From: Actinomycetota bacterium
GTDB taxonomy: Bacteria > Actinomycetota > UBA4738 > HRBIN12
Direction: 5' to 3'
Length of the DNA stretch: 64,000 nucleotides
Assembly: GCA_035697485.1 (NCBI GenBank)
Contig: DASSCU010000017.1
Location: forward strand, 124,001-188,000
This document shows, piece by piece, positions 25,801 to 34,135 of the stretch. Made by a program: the position numbers and the translations under genes. The first letter of the stretch is position 1; every line of letters starts with the position of its first letter. The notes under the pieces were generated by a model. The model was not told the origin of the DNA, did no database searches, and worked only from the letters and a program-made list of their open reading frames with translations.

Positions 25801-26463
25801 TCAGTCCGGGCCAGGGTCCACGCGGCCGCCGAAGGCCGTCCGGGCATCGTCGAGCATGCTCGCCGCGCGTTCCCCGAGCGCTGCACACGTCGCCGTGAGC
25901 TCGTCGCGCCGGGCCGGGTCGACGATCGCGAAGGCGTTCAGTTCGACGGTGGCGAGGGCCGTGACCGCCGCCGCGTGCAACGCCGCGACGGCCGCGAGTC
26001 CGTCGGCGGCCGCGTTCGGGTCTGCGACGGAGGTGGCTTCTTCGGCGAGCCCGGCGAGCAGCACGGATCGTCGGGCGAGATCGAGGTGCGCGTCGACCGC
26101 ATCCTCGAGCACCGACTGCAGCGTCAGGAGGCGCGCGGTGCGCCGTTTCTCGGAGTCCTGGCGCATGCGCGCGGCGACCCCGAGCTCGTGCTGGAGCTCG
26201 GCGTCGCGGTCGGCCGAGGCAAGCAAGGTCGGACGGGCTGCGTCGGCCTCCGCGGCGATCTCGGTGAGACGCGCGACGTGCGGGTCGTCGTCGGCGAGGC
26301 GACGGAGCGTCCGCCGCGCGACGGCCGTGACGAGCGCCGCTCCCGAGGCGGCGGCGAGGGCCGCGAAGGCGCCCGAAGCGGGCTCGGTGCTTCCCGACGC
26401 GAGCGCATCGAGCAGGGAGTCGACCTCCTCGCCGGCGACCACGCGGCGGGCGCCGCCGGTCAC
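25801..26463 (-). CDS. Formiminotransferase-cyclodeaminase-like (FTCD_C) helical protein
   Basis: A protein of about 220 aa, nearly all helix. The N-terminal block DSLLDALASGSTEPASGAFAALAAASGAALVTAV matches the start of the cyclodeaminase domain, which normally reads PxPGGGSvaAL. Here the Gly triplet is replaced by ASG, so activity may differ. Cyclodeaminase converts formimino-THF to methenyl-THF. The start is uncertain: GTG 26463 (GGGGA upstream) is preferred, while TTG 26535 would overlap the ybaK stop (TTGA) and GTG 26442 is also possible. Its presence beside MttB- and GcvT-type genes fits folate one-carbon handling. It is operonic with ybaK. Confidence 0.65.
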   Translation of the reverse strand: MTGGARRVVAGEEVDSLLDALASGSTEPASGAFAALAAASGAALVTAVARRTLRRLADDDPHVARLTEIAAEADAARPTLLASADRDAELQHELGVAARMRQDSEKRRTARLLTLQSVLEDAVDAHLDLARRSVLLAGLAEEATSVADPNAAADGLAAVAALHAAAVTALATVELNAFAIVDPARRDELTATCAALGERAASMLDDARTAFGGRVDPGPD

Positions 26464-26531
26464 GAGAGGTCCCCGCACGCTCGTGGCACCCGGGTCGGCA
26501 TGCGTGAGCCTCTCGTGCAGGAGGCAGAGGG

Positions 26532-27035
26532 TCAAGCGCTCGGCGCGTCTCCGCCCGGCGCCGGATCGACCGCCGGGGTCGTCACATCGGCCTCGGCCGC
26601 GCCGAGGGCGTCGAGCAGCGCGACCGCGTCGACGTGCAGGTTGACGCCACGGGCGCCGGCCCCGATCGCGACCGTGCCGAGCCCGCGGATCGACGCCTCG
26701 GCGACGACCGGCCACGCGGTGGTAGCGCCGAACGGTGTGATCGCGCCGCGCTCGTAGCCGGTTGCCGCTCGGGCCTCGGTCGCATCGGGGAGCGAGAGTC
26801 GCCGCTCGCCGAGGGAGGCCCGGAGCCGCTTCCAGTCGATCTGCCGGCCGCCGGGCACGAGCACGAACACGTAGTCGTCGGGGCCGCGCCTGACCACGAT
26901 CGTGCGCAGCAGGTGGTCGACGTCGATGCCCTGCAGTGCGGCGCTCTCCTCGGCGCTGGACGGGATCTCGGTCGCCACGATGCGGACCTCGAGGCCCGTC
27001 GAGGCAACCGCGCGCGTCGCCGGGGTCTCGACCAT
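26532..27035 (-). CDS. ybaK: YbaK/EbsC-family aminoacyl-tRNA deacylase-like protein
   Basis: A 167-aa protein with the YbaK fold: ESAALQGIDVDHLLRTIVVRRGPDDYVFVLVPGGRQIDWKRL, then GAITPFGATTAWPVVAEASI, and VNLHVDAVALLDALGA. Relatives hydrolyse mischarged Cys-tRNA(Pro) or Ala-tRNA in trans. The Lys in IDWKRL corresponds to the conserved basic residue of the pocket, though I cannot align it rigorously. The last 20 residues are low-complexity. It precedes the FTCD-like gene on the same strand and follows the aldo/keto reductase by 4 bp. Confidence 0.8.
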   Translation of the reverse strand: MVETPATRAVASTGLEVRIVATEIPSSAEESAALQGIDVDHLLRTIVVRRGPDDYVFVLVPGGRQIDWKRLRASLGERRLSLPDATEARAATGYERGAITPFGATTAWPVVAEASIRGLGTVAIGAGARGVNLHVDAVALLDALGAAEADVTTPAVDPAPGGDAPSA

Positions 27036-27039
27036 GCGA

Positions 27040-27972
27040 TCAGTATCGAGGGGCGCTGGCCGGTGGGGCGCCGTCGAGCTCGGCCAGGTCGTCGTCGGTG
27101 AGCGCGAGTCCGGAGGCGGCCGTGTTCTCCTCGAGGAAGCGTGCGCGCTTCGTGCCGGGAATCGGCAGCACGTGCGGGCCCTGTGCGAGCGTCCACGCGA
27201 GGGCCACCTGTGCCGGCGTCGCGTCGTGGTGCTCCGCCACCCGCCGGACCACCCTCACGATCACCTGGTTCGATGCGATCGCCTCGTCGGTGAAGCGTGG
27301 GTTCGAGGCGCGGAAGTCCCTGGCGTCGAACCCACCACCGGTGATGGCCCCGGTGAGGAAGCCGCGCCCCAGCGGTGAGAACGGCACGAACGCCGCGCCG
27401 TGGCTCGCGCACCAGGGCACGACCTCGTCGAGCGCGTCTCGGGTCCACAGGCTGAGCTCGGACTGCACGGCGGCCACGGGGTAGATCGCGTGGGCGCGCT
27501 CGAGCTCGTCGACGCCGACCTCCGAGAGCCCGATCGCCCCGACGAGGCCCTCCGCGACGAGAGAGGCCATCGCGGCCCACGACTCCTCGAGCGGCACATG
27601 CTCGTCGACGCGGTGGAGGTAGTACAGGTCGATCATGTCGGTGCGGAGCCGCTCGAGCGAGGCCCGCACGGCCTCGGCGGCCCGTTCGGGCCTCGCATCG
27701 CGGGCGAGCGGGTACCCGCCGCTTGGGCCGACGACGAGACCCCACTTCGTCGCGATCGTCGCCTCGTGACGCCTGCCCTCGAGGGCCCGGCCGACGAGCT
27801 CCTCGTTCGTGAACGGTCCGTACACGTCGGCGGTGTCGAACATCGCGACGCCGAGGTCGAGCGCCCGCTCGATCACCGCCGAGGGATCGTCCTCGCTCGG
27901 GGCGTCGACGTAGCCGAAGCTCATCGGCATGCAGCCGAGGCCGATGCGGCCGTCGGGTCGGACCAGCGCCAT
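27040..27972 (-). CDS. Aldo/keto reductase
   Basis: A 310-aa NADPH-dependent TIM-barrel reductase. The catalytic tetrad is visible: the Asp/Tyr in MFDTADVYGP (about residues 45-54), the Lys in ATKWGL, and the His in YYLHRVD. The nucleotide-binding end is LPIPGTKRARFLEEN. It is similar to the AKR13/YajO-type group and reduces aldehydes or ketones; the physiological substrate is unknown. It is the first gene of the three-gene run with ybaK and the FTCD-like gene (4-bp gap to ybaK). The ATG start has no clear upstream site. Confidence 0.9.
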   Translation of the reverse strand: MALVRPDGRIGLGCMPMSFGYVDAPSEDDPSAVIERALDLGVAMFDTADVYGPFTNEELVGRALEGRRHEATIATKWGLVVGPSGGYPLARDARPERAAEAVRASLERLRTDMIDLYYLHRVDEHVPLEESWAAMASLVAEGLVGAIGLSEVGVDELERAHAIYPVAAVQSELSLWTRDALDEVVPWCASHGAAFVPFSPLGRGFLTGAITGGGFDARDFRASNPRFTDEAIASNQVIVRVVRRVAEHHDATPAQVALAWTLAQGPHVLPIPGTKRARFLEENTAASGLALTDDDLAELDGAPPASAPRY

Positions 27973-28071
27973 GCGGCCATGGTCCCACGCATCGTCGACG
28001 GGCCGTGGGTTCCGGCCGTCCGCAGGCGAGCACCTGCGCTTCGCGGGTCGAGATACATCGATCGCCGCTGC

Positions 28072-28077
28072 TAGCGT
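28072..28077 (+). promoter_or_regulatory. -10 box of the DMT transporter gene (TAGCGT)
   Basis: TAGCGT, 6 nt before the GTG at 28084. Confidence 0.55.
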
Positions 28078-28083
28078 CGGGGG

Positions 28084-29019
28084 GTGTCGACTGGGGGCGC
28101 GACGGCCACGGACGAGGCGTCACGACGGACGCTCGGCATCGCGTTGCTCTCGTTCACGACGGTCGTGTGGGGCCTCGTGCCGCTGGTGCTGAAGCAGGTC
28201 GAGATGCCGACGCTGGCGTTCGCGAGTTATCGGTTGTGGATCGGGGTCGCGCTGTACGCCGTGATCTTCCTCGCGACCGGCCGGCGCCCGTCCTGGGCCT
28301 CGCTCAAAGCATGTGCCTTCGGCGGAATCTTCTTCGCCGGCGACATCGTGCTGACCTTCACGGCATTCCGCCTCACGAGCGTGGCCAACGCGACGATCAT
28401 CGGGGCGCTCGCGCCGGTGTTCATCACGCTCGGCGCGGTCCGGTGGTTCGGTGAACGGCTCGACCGACGCGACACCTTCGTGATCGCCTCGTCGTTCGTG
28501 GGCGTCGCCTTCGTGGCGATCGGGTCGGCGGGCTCGCCCAGCTGGAGCCCGGTCGGCGACGCGGCCGCCGCGCTCAGCGTGCTCACCTGGACCGCCTACT
28601 GGCTCTTCTCCAAGCGGGCACGAGTCACCGTCGACGCCGTCGACTACATGGCCAACGTGATGCTCGTCTCGGCGATCGTCGTGACGCTCACGTCGCTCGT
28701 GACCAACACGTCGCTGCGGCCTCCCGATGCGTCGGACTGGGCGTGGATCGTGCTGATCGCGATCGTGCCCGGCCTGATGGGCCACCTCTCGGTCGCCTGG
28801 TCGCACCGGTACGTCGAGGCGTGGCTGGGCTCGCTGCTGCTGCAGTCCCAGCCGGTGATCGGATCCGTGGCGGCGTGGGTGCTGCTCGACGAACGCATCA
28901 CCCTGCTCACCGCCGTCGGGGGCGCGCTCGTCGTGTCGGCGACCGCGTTCATCGTGGTGCGTGCGGCGCGACGCGAGCCCGCCTATCCCGAACCCGAGAC
29001 GCTGCCGCCGGCGGGGTGA
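28084..29019 (+). CDS. DMT/EamA-family transporter
   Basis: A 311-aa membrane protein with ten hydrophobic helices in two EamA repeats. The first begins at LLSFTTVVWGLVPLVLKQV and the second at VGDAAAALSVLTWTAYWLF. The ends ATIIGALAPVFITLGAVRWFGERL and LLLQSQPVIGSVAAWVLLDERI are the classic EamA helix-5 signatures with a following Glu-Arg/Asp-Glu. It is probably an exporter of amino acids or metabolites. It is divergent from the aldo/keto reductase and stands alone. Confidence 0.92.
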   Translation: MSTGGATATDEASRRTLGIALLSFTTVVWGLVPLVLKQVEMPTLAFASYRLWIGVALYAVIFLATGRRPSWASLKACAFGGIFFAGDIVLTFTAFRLTSVANATIIGALAPVFITLGAVRWFGERLDRRDTFVIASSFVGVAFVAIGSAGSPSWSPVGDAAAALSVLTWTAYWLFSKRARVTVDAVDYMANVMLVSAIVVTLTSLVTNTSLRPPDASDWAWIVLIAIVPGLMGHLSVAWSHRYVEAWLGSLLLQSQPVIGSVAAWVLLDERITLLTAVGGALVVSATAFIVVRAARREPAYPEPETLPPAG

Positions 29020-29037
29020 CGCCTGCCGTCGGGACCG

Positions 29038-29481
29038 TCAGTCCGGGTCGCCGGGATCCGCGAACGGTACGACTGGCAGCCCGGCATCGCGCCAGGCCTC
29101 GAAGCCGCCGATGACGTCGGTCGCCCGGGTGAGGCCGATCGCCTGCAACGACGCCGCGGCGAGGCTCGAGCTGAACCCCTGGCGGCACATCACGATGATG
29201 CGGGCGTCGACGCCCGCTACCTCGGGGAGGCACCATGGGCCGGTCGGGTCGAGCCGCCACTCGAAGACCGTGCGATCGATACGGAGCGCGCCGGGCACGT
29301 CCCCCTGCACACGTCGCTGCTCGAACGTCCGCGTGTCGACGAGCAGGGCTCCGCCGCGCATCTCGTCGAAGGCTCGCTCGGGAGACAGTCGCTTTAGTCC
29401 CGCCCGGGCGCGTTCGAGATGTCGCGAGATCGCGCTCTCGTTCGCGTCGGGTCGGCTCGCGCGGTCGGAAGCCTCGCTCAC
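29038..29481 (-). CDS. Rhodanese-like sulfurtransferase domain protein
   Basis: A single-domain rhodanese of about 147 aa: GGALLVDTRTFEQRRVQGDVPGALRI, then the active loop MCRQGFSSSLAAASL with the catalytic Cys near residue 97, and VIGGFEAWRDAGLPVV. It carries a persulfide for thiosulfate sulfurtransfer or thiolation. The longer frame begins inside the preceding gene; GTG 29481 is preferred because TAGGTT lies 7 nt upstream. It converges with the DMT gene over 18 bp. Confidence 0.88.
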   Translation of the reverse strand: MSEASDRASRPDANESAISRHLERARAGLKRLSPERAFDEMRGGALLVDTRTFEQRRVQGDVPGALRIDRTVFEWRLDPTGPWCLPEVAGVDARIIVMCRQGFSSSLAAASLQAIGLTRATDVIGGFEAWRDAGLPVVPFADPGDPD

Positions 29482-29488
29482 GGGTGCC

Positions 29489-29494
29489 AACCTA
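29489..29494 (-). promoter_or_regulatory. -10 box of the rhodanese gene (TAGGTT)
   Basis: Minus-strand TAGGTT, 7 nt before the chosen GTG at 29481. It decides this start over the longer frame. Confidence 0.5.
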
Positions 29495-29510
29495 GCCGAG
29501 GCGGGCGAGG

Positions 29511-30449
29511 TCAGTCGCACGCTGGCTGCTCGGTCGCCGCGACCCACCACCGCTGCAACATCGGCGCCACCAACGTGGCCATCGCGTCCTGATGCTCAGC
29601 GTCTGGGTGCACGCCGTCCGACAGGTACTCCTCGGGCACGTCGTCGTCCCAGTCGGCGATCGCGACGTTCGGGCGGCGCCCGGCCTGGGTCTCGATCGCG
29701 CCGTTGATCTCGTCGGCGGGCACGACGTCGGGAGGGCCTTCCACGTTCTGCCAGAGCACGAGCGGGACCCTGCGGAAGGCCGACAGGATGCGGGCGGCGT
29801 TGGCGGCGAACGCATCGACGCCACGATCGTTCGTACCGAGCTCGACCACGACCACCTGGTCGTCGGCGGTTCGGGCCTCGGCGATCGCGGCCCCCGAGAC
29901 CGACCCTCGCCCGTTCGAGGCGTCGATCTCGAGCGACCAATCGGGCAGGGCGGCCACCATCGCCGGTGTGCCCCCGTCGAGTAGGGAATCGCCGAGCATG
30001 AACGCTTGCGGCGCGACGCCGAGCGAGGACCGGTCCGGCAACGCGAGCCATCTCCAGACCGACGATCCACGCACCGTGTAGAGCCGACGCGGGTCGTCGG
30101 GTACCTCGACCAGCTGCGCGCCGTCGCCCACGCCGACCACTTGTGCGTTGGGGGGCAACGCGGGGACCGGCACCGTGAACGACCCTCCGAGGAACCGGCG
30201 CTCCGACGCGCTGCCTGCGTCGAACACCACGACCGGGTCGGTCCCCTCGCATCGGTAGCCCACCACGCGGCGGCGAGGGATGCAGTCGCCGTCCGGTCCC
30301 TGATAGACGGTGATCCGCGGCGACCCTCGACGACACACCGGCGATCCCGACCGACCTGGGCCTTGGCAGGACGACGCGGCGAGCGCGAGCACCGCGATCA
30401 CGACGAGGAACGTCGCTCGTGGCGGGCGTCGGGATGCGGGGGACGTCAT
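29511..30449 (-). CDS. SGNH-hydrolase-domain lipoprotein
   Basis: A 312-aa exported protein. The N-terminus has a lipobox-like signal (VIAVLALAASSC, Cys at about residue 28), then a roughly 110-aa beta-rich region with two Cys pairs. A SGNH domain follows: FMLGDSLLDGGTP (Ser near 154), VVVVELGTNDRG, and SDGVHPDAEHQ with the Asp/His pair near the end. Acyl transfer to, or ester removal from, a cell-surface glycan is plausible; membrane anchoring would place it at the outer face. It is the second SGNH protein in the window (the other is at 14.4 kb). Its stop lies 30 bp from the rhodanese start. Confidence 0.82.
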   Translation of the reverse strand: MTSPASRRPPRATFLVVIAVLALAASSCQGPGRSGSPVCRRGSPRITVYQGPDGDCIPRRRVVGYRCEGTDPVVVFDAGSASERRFLGGSFTVPVPALPPNAQVVGVGDGAQLVEVPDDPRRLYTVRGSSVWRWLALPDRSSLGVAPQAFMLGDSLLDGGTPAMVAALPDWSLEIDASNGRGSVSGAAIAEARTADDQVVVVELGTNDRGVDAFAANAARILSAFRRVPLVLWQNVEGPPDVVPADEINGAIETQAGRRPNVAIADWDDDVPEEYLSDGVHPDAEHQDAMATLVAPMLQRWWVAATEQPACD

Positions 30450-30600
30450 GGGTCGCGGCGAGCGTAGGTGGCCGGGGGTGTCGTCGCAACGAACCTCGTC
30501 CTTCGGCGAATCTTCCGCCGGTGCTCAGGAGTGCGACGCCGTAGGCCGATGGGAGGGGGACAGGTTCTGGCGAGCGTGAAGGTGGCGAGGTTCTCCGAGC

Positions 30601-33600
30601 GTGAGTGGTGACCGCACGTTGAATGCGATCCGCAGGGGGCGACGGACGTTCGTCACCCTCGCGTTGGTCTGCCTCGCGCTCGTGGCGGGCGCCACGGTCT
30701 TCGGATCGCGAGCGCTCGAGCAGGCTGAGTCGCAGGCCCAGGTCACGGCGAAGGGTCTCGCGAACGCGGGGGTCGCGTCCGTACTGGTTGCCGAGGACGT
30801 CGAGGACACGGTCGACGGAGCGGTCGCCGGCGACCTGCTCGCCAGGCTCCGGCGCGGAGTGCTGGCGGACGGCACGGCGTTCCGCGTGCGTGTGTGGTCC
30901 CCATCGGGCGATCTGCTCTTCACGACCGACGCGGCCGACGAGCCGGACGCCGTGAGCAGCGACCTCGATGCCGTCTACGCCGCCACCCGCGGGAGCGGGA
31001 GGCTCAACTCGATCACGACCGAGGACGGGCAGGTGTTCTCGACCTTCGTGCCCCTTCGCTTCGGACAGGACGGGGCGCTCGGCGCGGTCGAGGTGGATCA
31101 GGGATACGAGCGCATCGTCACGAGCGCTGCCTCTCCCTGGTCGCTGGTGCGCACGATCGGGCTCCTGGGCGCAGGGGTGACGCTGCTGCTCGTCGTCGTG
31201 GCGTGGCTGCCGGGCGCGGGATCGCGAACCGGTGGCTTCATCTCGCCGAGCCGGGAGATCGCCCTCGCCAAGCAGAGGGCCAGGGCCGACGAGACCGTCA
31301 ACAGGGCCGAGGAGCGTGCGAAGGTCGCCGAGCAACACGCGCAGGAGATCGAACAGCGAGCCCGCGAGGCAGAGGCGAGAGAGCGTGAGGCGCGGGCACG
31401 GGCCACGCGGGCGGAGACCGGTCTCGAGAATGCGGAGGCCGAGATGGATCGCCTCCGGTCCCGGGCCGCCGTGACCGTCGCCCCGAGGCCCGATCCTGAG
31501 ACGGCGCGCCGTCTCGAGGAGGCGGAGCGTGAGGTCGACGAGCTGCGTGGCCGACTGCGGGCCGCCGATTCCCTCGCCGTGCCAGACGGCGCGACCGGGG
31601 AGCGCTTCGAGACGCTGGAACGCGAGCTGGGGGCGAGGAGCCAGGCCCTGGCCGACGCGCGGCGGGCGACCGAGGAAGCGAACGCCCGCGCGGCGGAGCT
31701 TGCGGACGGACTTCGCCTCGCCCAGGCCGGCGCCGACGAGGGCCGAGCCTCTGAGGGTGAGGTCGCTGCCCTGCGGGCGGAGATCACTGTTACCGAACGC
31801 AGGGCCGCGACCGCCGAGCAACGCGCGGACGACGCGGAGGGACGGCTCGCCGCCGCGGGCCGGGCCGAGTCCGTCGATCAGTCCGCGGTGGCCGATGCCG
31901 AACGGCGCGCGGCGACGGCTGAGCGTGAGGCCGCTGAGGCGCGCGAGCTGGCAGCGACCGAGCGTTCCAAAGTCGTCGGCGCCGAGACGCGCGCGGACGA
32001 GGCCGAGCGGCGAGCCCGAGAAGCCGACGCACGATTCGAGGACGCCCGGCGCCTGGCCGACCAAGGGGAACGTCGGATCGCCGAACTCGAGACCGGGCAC
32101 ACGGAGATCGAGTCGAGGGCCGCCGGGGCCGAGGCGGGTCTCCGGGAGGCGGAGGCTCGCGCGGCCGAGGCGACGACCAAGGTCGCCGAGCTCGCGGCCC
32201 GGCTCTCCGACGCCGAGGAGCGTGTCGCGGGTGCCGACGAGAGGCTCGCCGGCGCGGCGAGGGATGCGGCAGCCAGGGACGAACGCATCGCCGTGCTGGA
32301 GGCCGAGCTCCTGGCGGAGCGCGAGACCTCGACGGAGCGGGAGCGGGCCGCGAAGGAAGCGGCGACGGCGGTGCGGGAGGCGCGAGCGCGCGCCGACGAG
32401 GCGACGGCGAGGGCGAGCGACATGGAATCGCGAGCGCTCGAGGCCGAGACGAGGACGAGCGAGGTCGAGGCGAGGGCGACCGAGAACGAGTCACGGGCGG
32501 CGGAGGCCGAGTCGCGGGTGGCCGAAGCCGAGACGCGTGTCGCGGAGGCGGAATCTCGCGCGGCGGAGGCCGATGCCCGCGCCGCGAAGACGGAGGCGCA
32601 CCTGGAACACGCGGTCGCCAGCGGCAGCAACGCCGAACGACTGGTCGGCCAGCTCGAGGGCGAGCTCCTCACCGCCAAAGCGTCGGTGGCGGAGCTCGAG
32701 GCCGAGCTCGAGACCACGCGTGTCGAGGCGGAGCGCGACCGCGCCCGGGTGTCCGACCTCGAGTCGCGCCTGGACTGGGCCGCGGCCCGTGCTTCCGACG
32801 CCGAGATGACGGCGCAGGCTACCGCGACCGAGCTCGCCGAGCACCAGGTCGAGGTCCACCGCGAGCAGACGCGCAACGAGGAACTCGCGGGCCAGATCGA
32901 GGGGATGCGGGCGCAGCTCGAGGAGGCGGAACGCTCGGCCGTCGCCGAGCGCGAGGAGGCCGCGTCCGCCGTGGCGTCGCACGACCGCCGGCGCGAGGAG
33001 CTCGAGGAGGAGCTGACGACGAGCAGCGGTCGCATCGCGGAGCTCGAGGCGGCGTTGGCCGCGGCCGATGAGCGGGCCGGCGACGACGTGGAAGCGGCCC
33101 GGAGCCAGGCGTCTGCGGAGCATGAGCTGCTGCGGGCACAGGCCGCAGCCGAGCTCGACATAGCCCGGCTGCAAGCGCAGCGAGAGATCGACGAGATCCG
33201 CGCGACGGCTGCCGCCGACCTCGCGGGCGCGAGGGCCGAGGTCGACGAGGCTCGGAACGAGGCGCAGGCAGCCAGGATCGAGGCGCAGGCCGCGTCGGTC
33301 GACACCCGGGCCGCGCAGGCCGAGATCGACGCCGCCACCGCCGAGGCGCGCGAGCGCATGGAGGCCGACCGTGCCGAGATCCGCGCCCGGCTGGCCGACC
33401 TCGAGGCGTCCCTCGCCGAGGCCGAAGGGCGCGTGCGCGCCGCCGAGGAGCGGGCCTCCCAGAGCGCCGCCCGGTCCCAAGAGATGGAGCAGGCCCTGCG
33501 TGAAGCGGAGGCGCGGGCCCAGGATGCCGAGCGGGCGGCCGAGTCCGCGACGGAGACCGCGGCCGCCGTGCACGCCTCCGACGTCGAGCAGACCCTCCAG

Positions 33601-34128
33601 CAGCTCGAGATCCGCGTGGCCGAGGCCACGGCGTCGGCGCAGGCGTACAAGGCCGAGGCCGCGGACGCCGCCCGGCGGGCGGAGCTGGCCGAGGAGCGGG
33701 CCGACGCCGAGATCGCCGCCGCGAGGGACGAGGCACGCGCGGCGATCGAACGCGCCCGGGCCGAGGCGGTGGACGCCGTGCGTCGCGCCAAGGGTTCCGC
33801 GGACCCCGCCTCGGCGCAGGGCGGGGCCTCCGAGGGGAGCGGGGACGAGCTCAACGACCTGCGGCGTGAGGTGCAGCAGCTGCGACGCGCACAGGTCGAG
33901 ATGGCCGGGCGCATGCGCGACGCGGAGCGGCGAGCCGCCGAGCTCGATGGGGGATCGGTGTCCGCCCCCGACGGTGAGGTCGCGTTCGCCGAGCCCGGCG
34001 AGGCGTTCGAGGCCGGGAACGCCGACGGCGATACAGCACCGGTGCGCAGCCTGCGCTCCCGCTTGGCCGACGCAGCGGCGCGGAAGAAGGGCGACAAGCT
34101 GGACCCGAGCGCAGGCGTCGGTACCTGA
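30601..34128 (+). CDS. Giant membrane-anchored coiled-coil protein (1175 aa)
   Basis: N-terminal TM helix (residues 16-38), an external domain of about 140 residues (VRVWSPSGDLLFTTDAADEP and VFSTFVPLRFGQDGALGAVEVDQGYE resemble a Cache/PAS-like sensor), a second TM helix (183-205), then an almost unbroken coiled coil from about residue 218 to 1115. The coil is Ala/Glu/Arg-rich with many near-repeats such as AEARAAEAET and RAAEAESRVAEAETR, and the last 60 residues are low-complexity. GTG 30601 is chosen because the TM begins 15 residues later. I recognise no family name. The shape suggests a long cytoplasmic filament or tether anchored at the membrane. It is a single gene, convergent with the exonuclease. 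Confidence 0.85.
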   Translation: MSGDRTLNAIRRGRRTFVTLALVCLALVAGATVFGSRALEQAESQAQVTAKGLANAGVASVLVAEDVEDTVDGAVAGDLLARLRRGVLADGTAFRVRVWSPSGDLLFTTDAADEPDAVSSDLDAVYAATRGSGRLNSITTEDGQVFSTFVPLRFGQDGALGAVEVDQGYERIVTSAASPWSLVRTIGLLGAGVTLLLVVVAWLPGAGSRTGGFISPSREIALAKQRARADETVNRAEERAKVAEQHAQEIEQRAREAEAREREARARATRAETGLENAEAEMDRLRSRAAVTVAPRPDPETARRLEEAEREVDELRGRLRAADSLAVPDGATGERFETLERELGARSQALADARRATEEANARAAELADGLRLAQAGADEGRASEGEVAALRAEITVTERRAATAEQRADDAEGRLAAAGRAESVDQSAVADAERRAATAEREAAEARELAATERSKVVGAETRADEAERRAREADARFEDARRLADQGERRIAELETGHTEIESRAAGAEAGLREAEARAAEATTKVAELAARLSDAEERVAGADERLAGAARDAAARDERIAVLEAELLAERETSTERERAAKEAATAVREARARADEATARASDMESRALEAETRTSEVEARATENESRAAEAESRVAEAETRVAEAESRAAEADARAAKTEAHLEHAVASGSNAERLVGQLEGELLTAKASVAELEAELETTRVEAERDRARVSDLESRLDWAAARASDAEMTAQATATELAEHQVEVHREQTRNEELAGQIEGMRAQLEEAERSAVAEREEAASAVASHDRRREELEEELTTSSGRIAELEAALAAADERAGDDVEAARSQASAEHELLRAQAAAELDIARLQAQREIDEIRATAAADLAGARAEVDEARNEAQAARIEAQAASVDTRAAQAEIDAATAEARERMEADRAEIRARLADLEASLAEAEGRVRAAEERASQSAARSQEMEQALREAEARAQDAERAAESATETAAAVHASDVEQTLQQLEIRVAEATASAQAYKAEAADAARRAELAEERADAEIAAARDEARAAIERARAEAVDAVRRAKGSADPASAQGGASEGSGDELNDLRREVQQLRRAQVEMAGRMRDAERRAAELDGGSVSAPDGEVAFAEPGEAFEAGNADGDTAPVRSLRSRLADAAARKKGDKLDPSAGVGT

Positions 34129-34135
34129 GCGCGAG

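Noticed and set aside
31250-33900. Repetitive DNA in the coiled-coil gene, considered as a CRISPR or tandem repeat array
   Set aside because: The similarity comes from imperfect protein heptads; units vary in length and sequence and there are no spacers.
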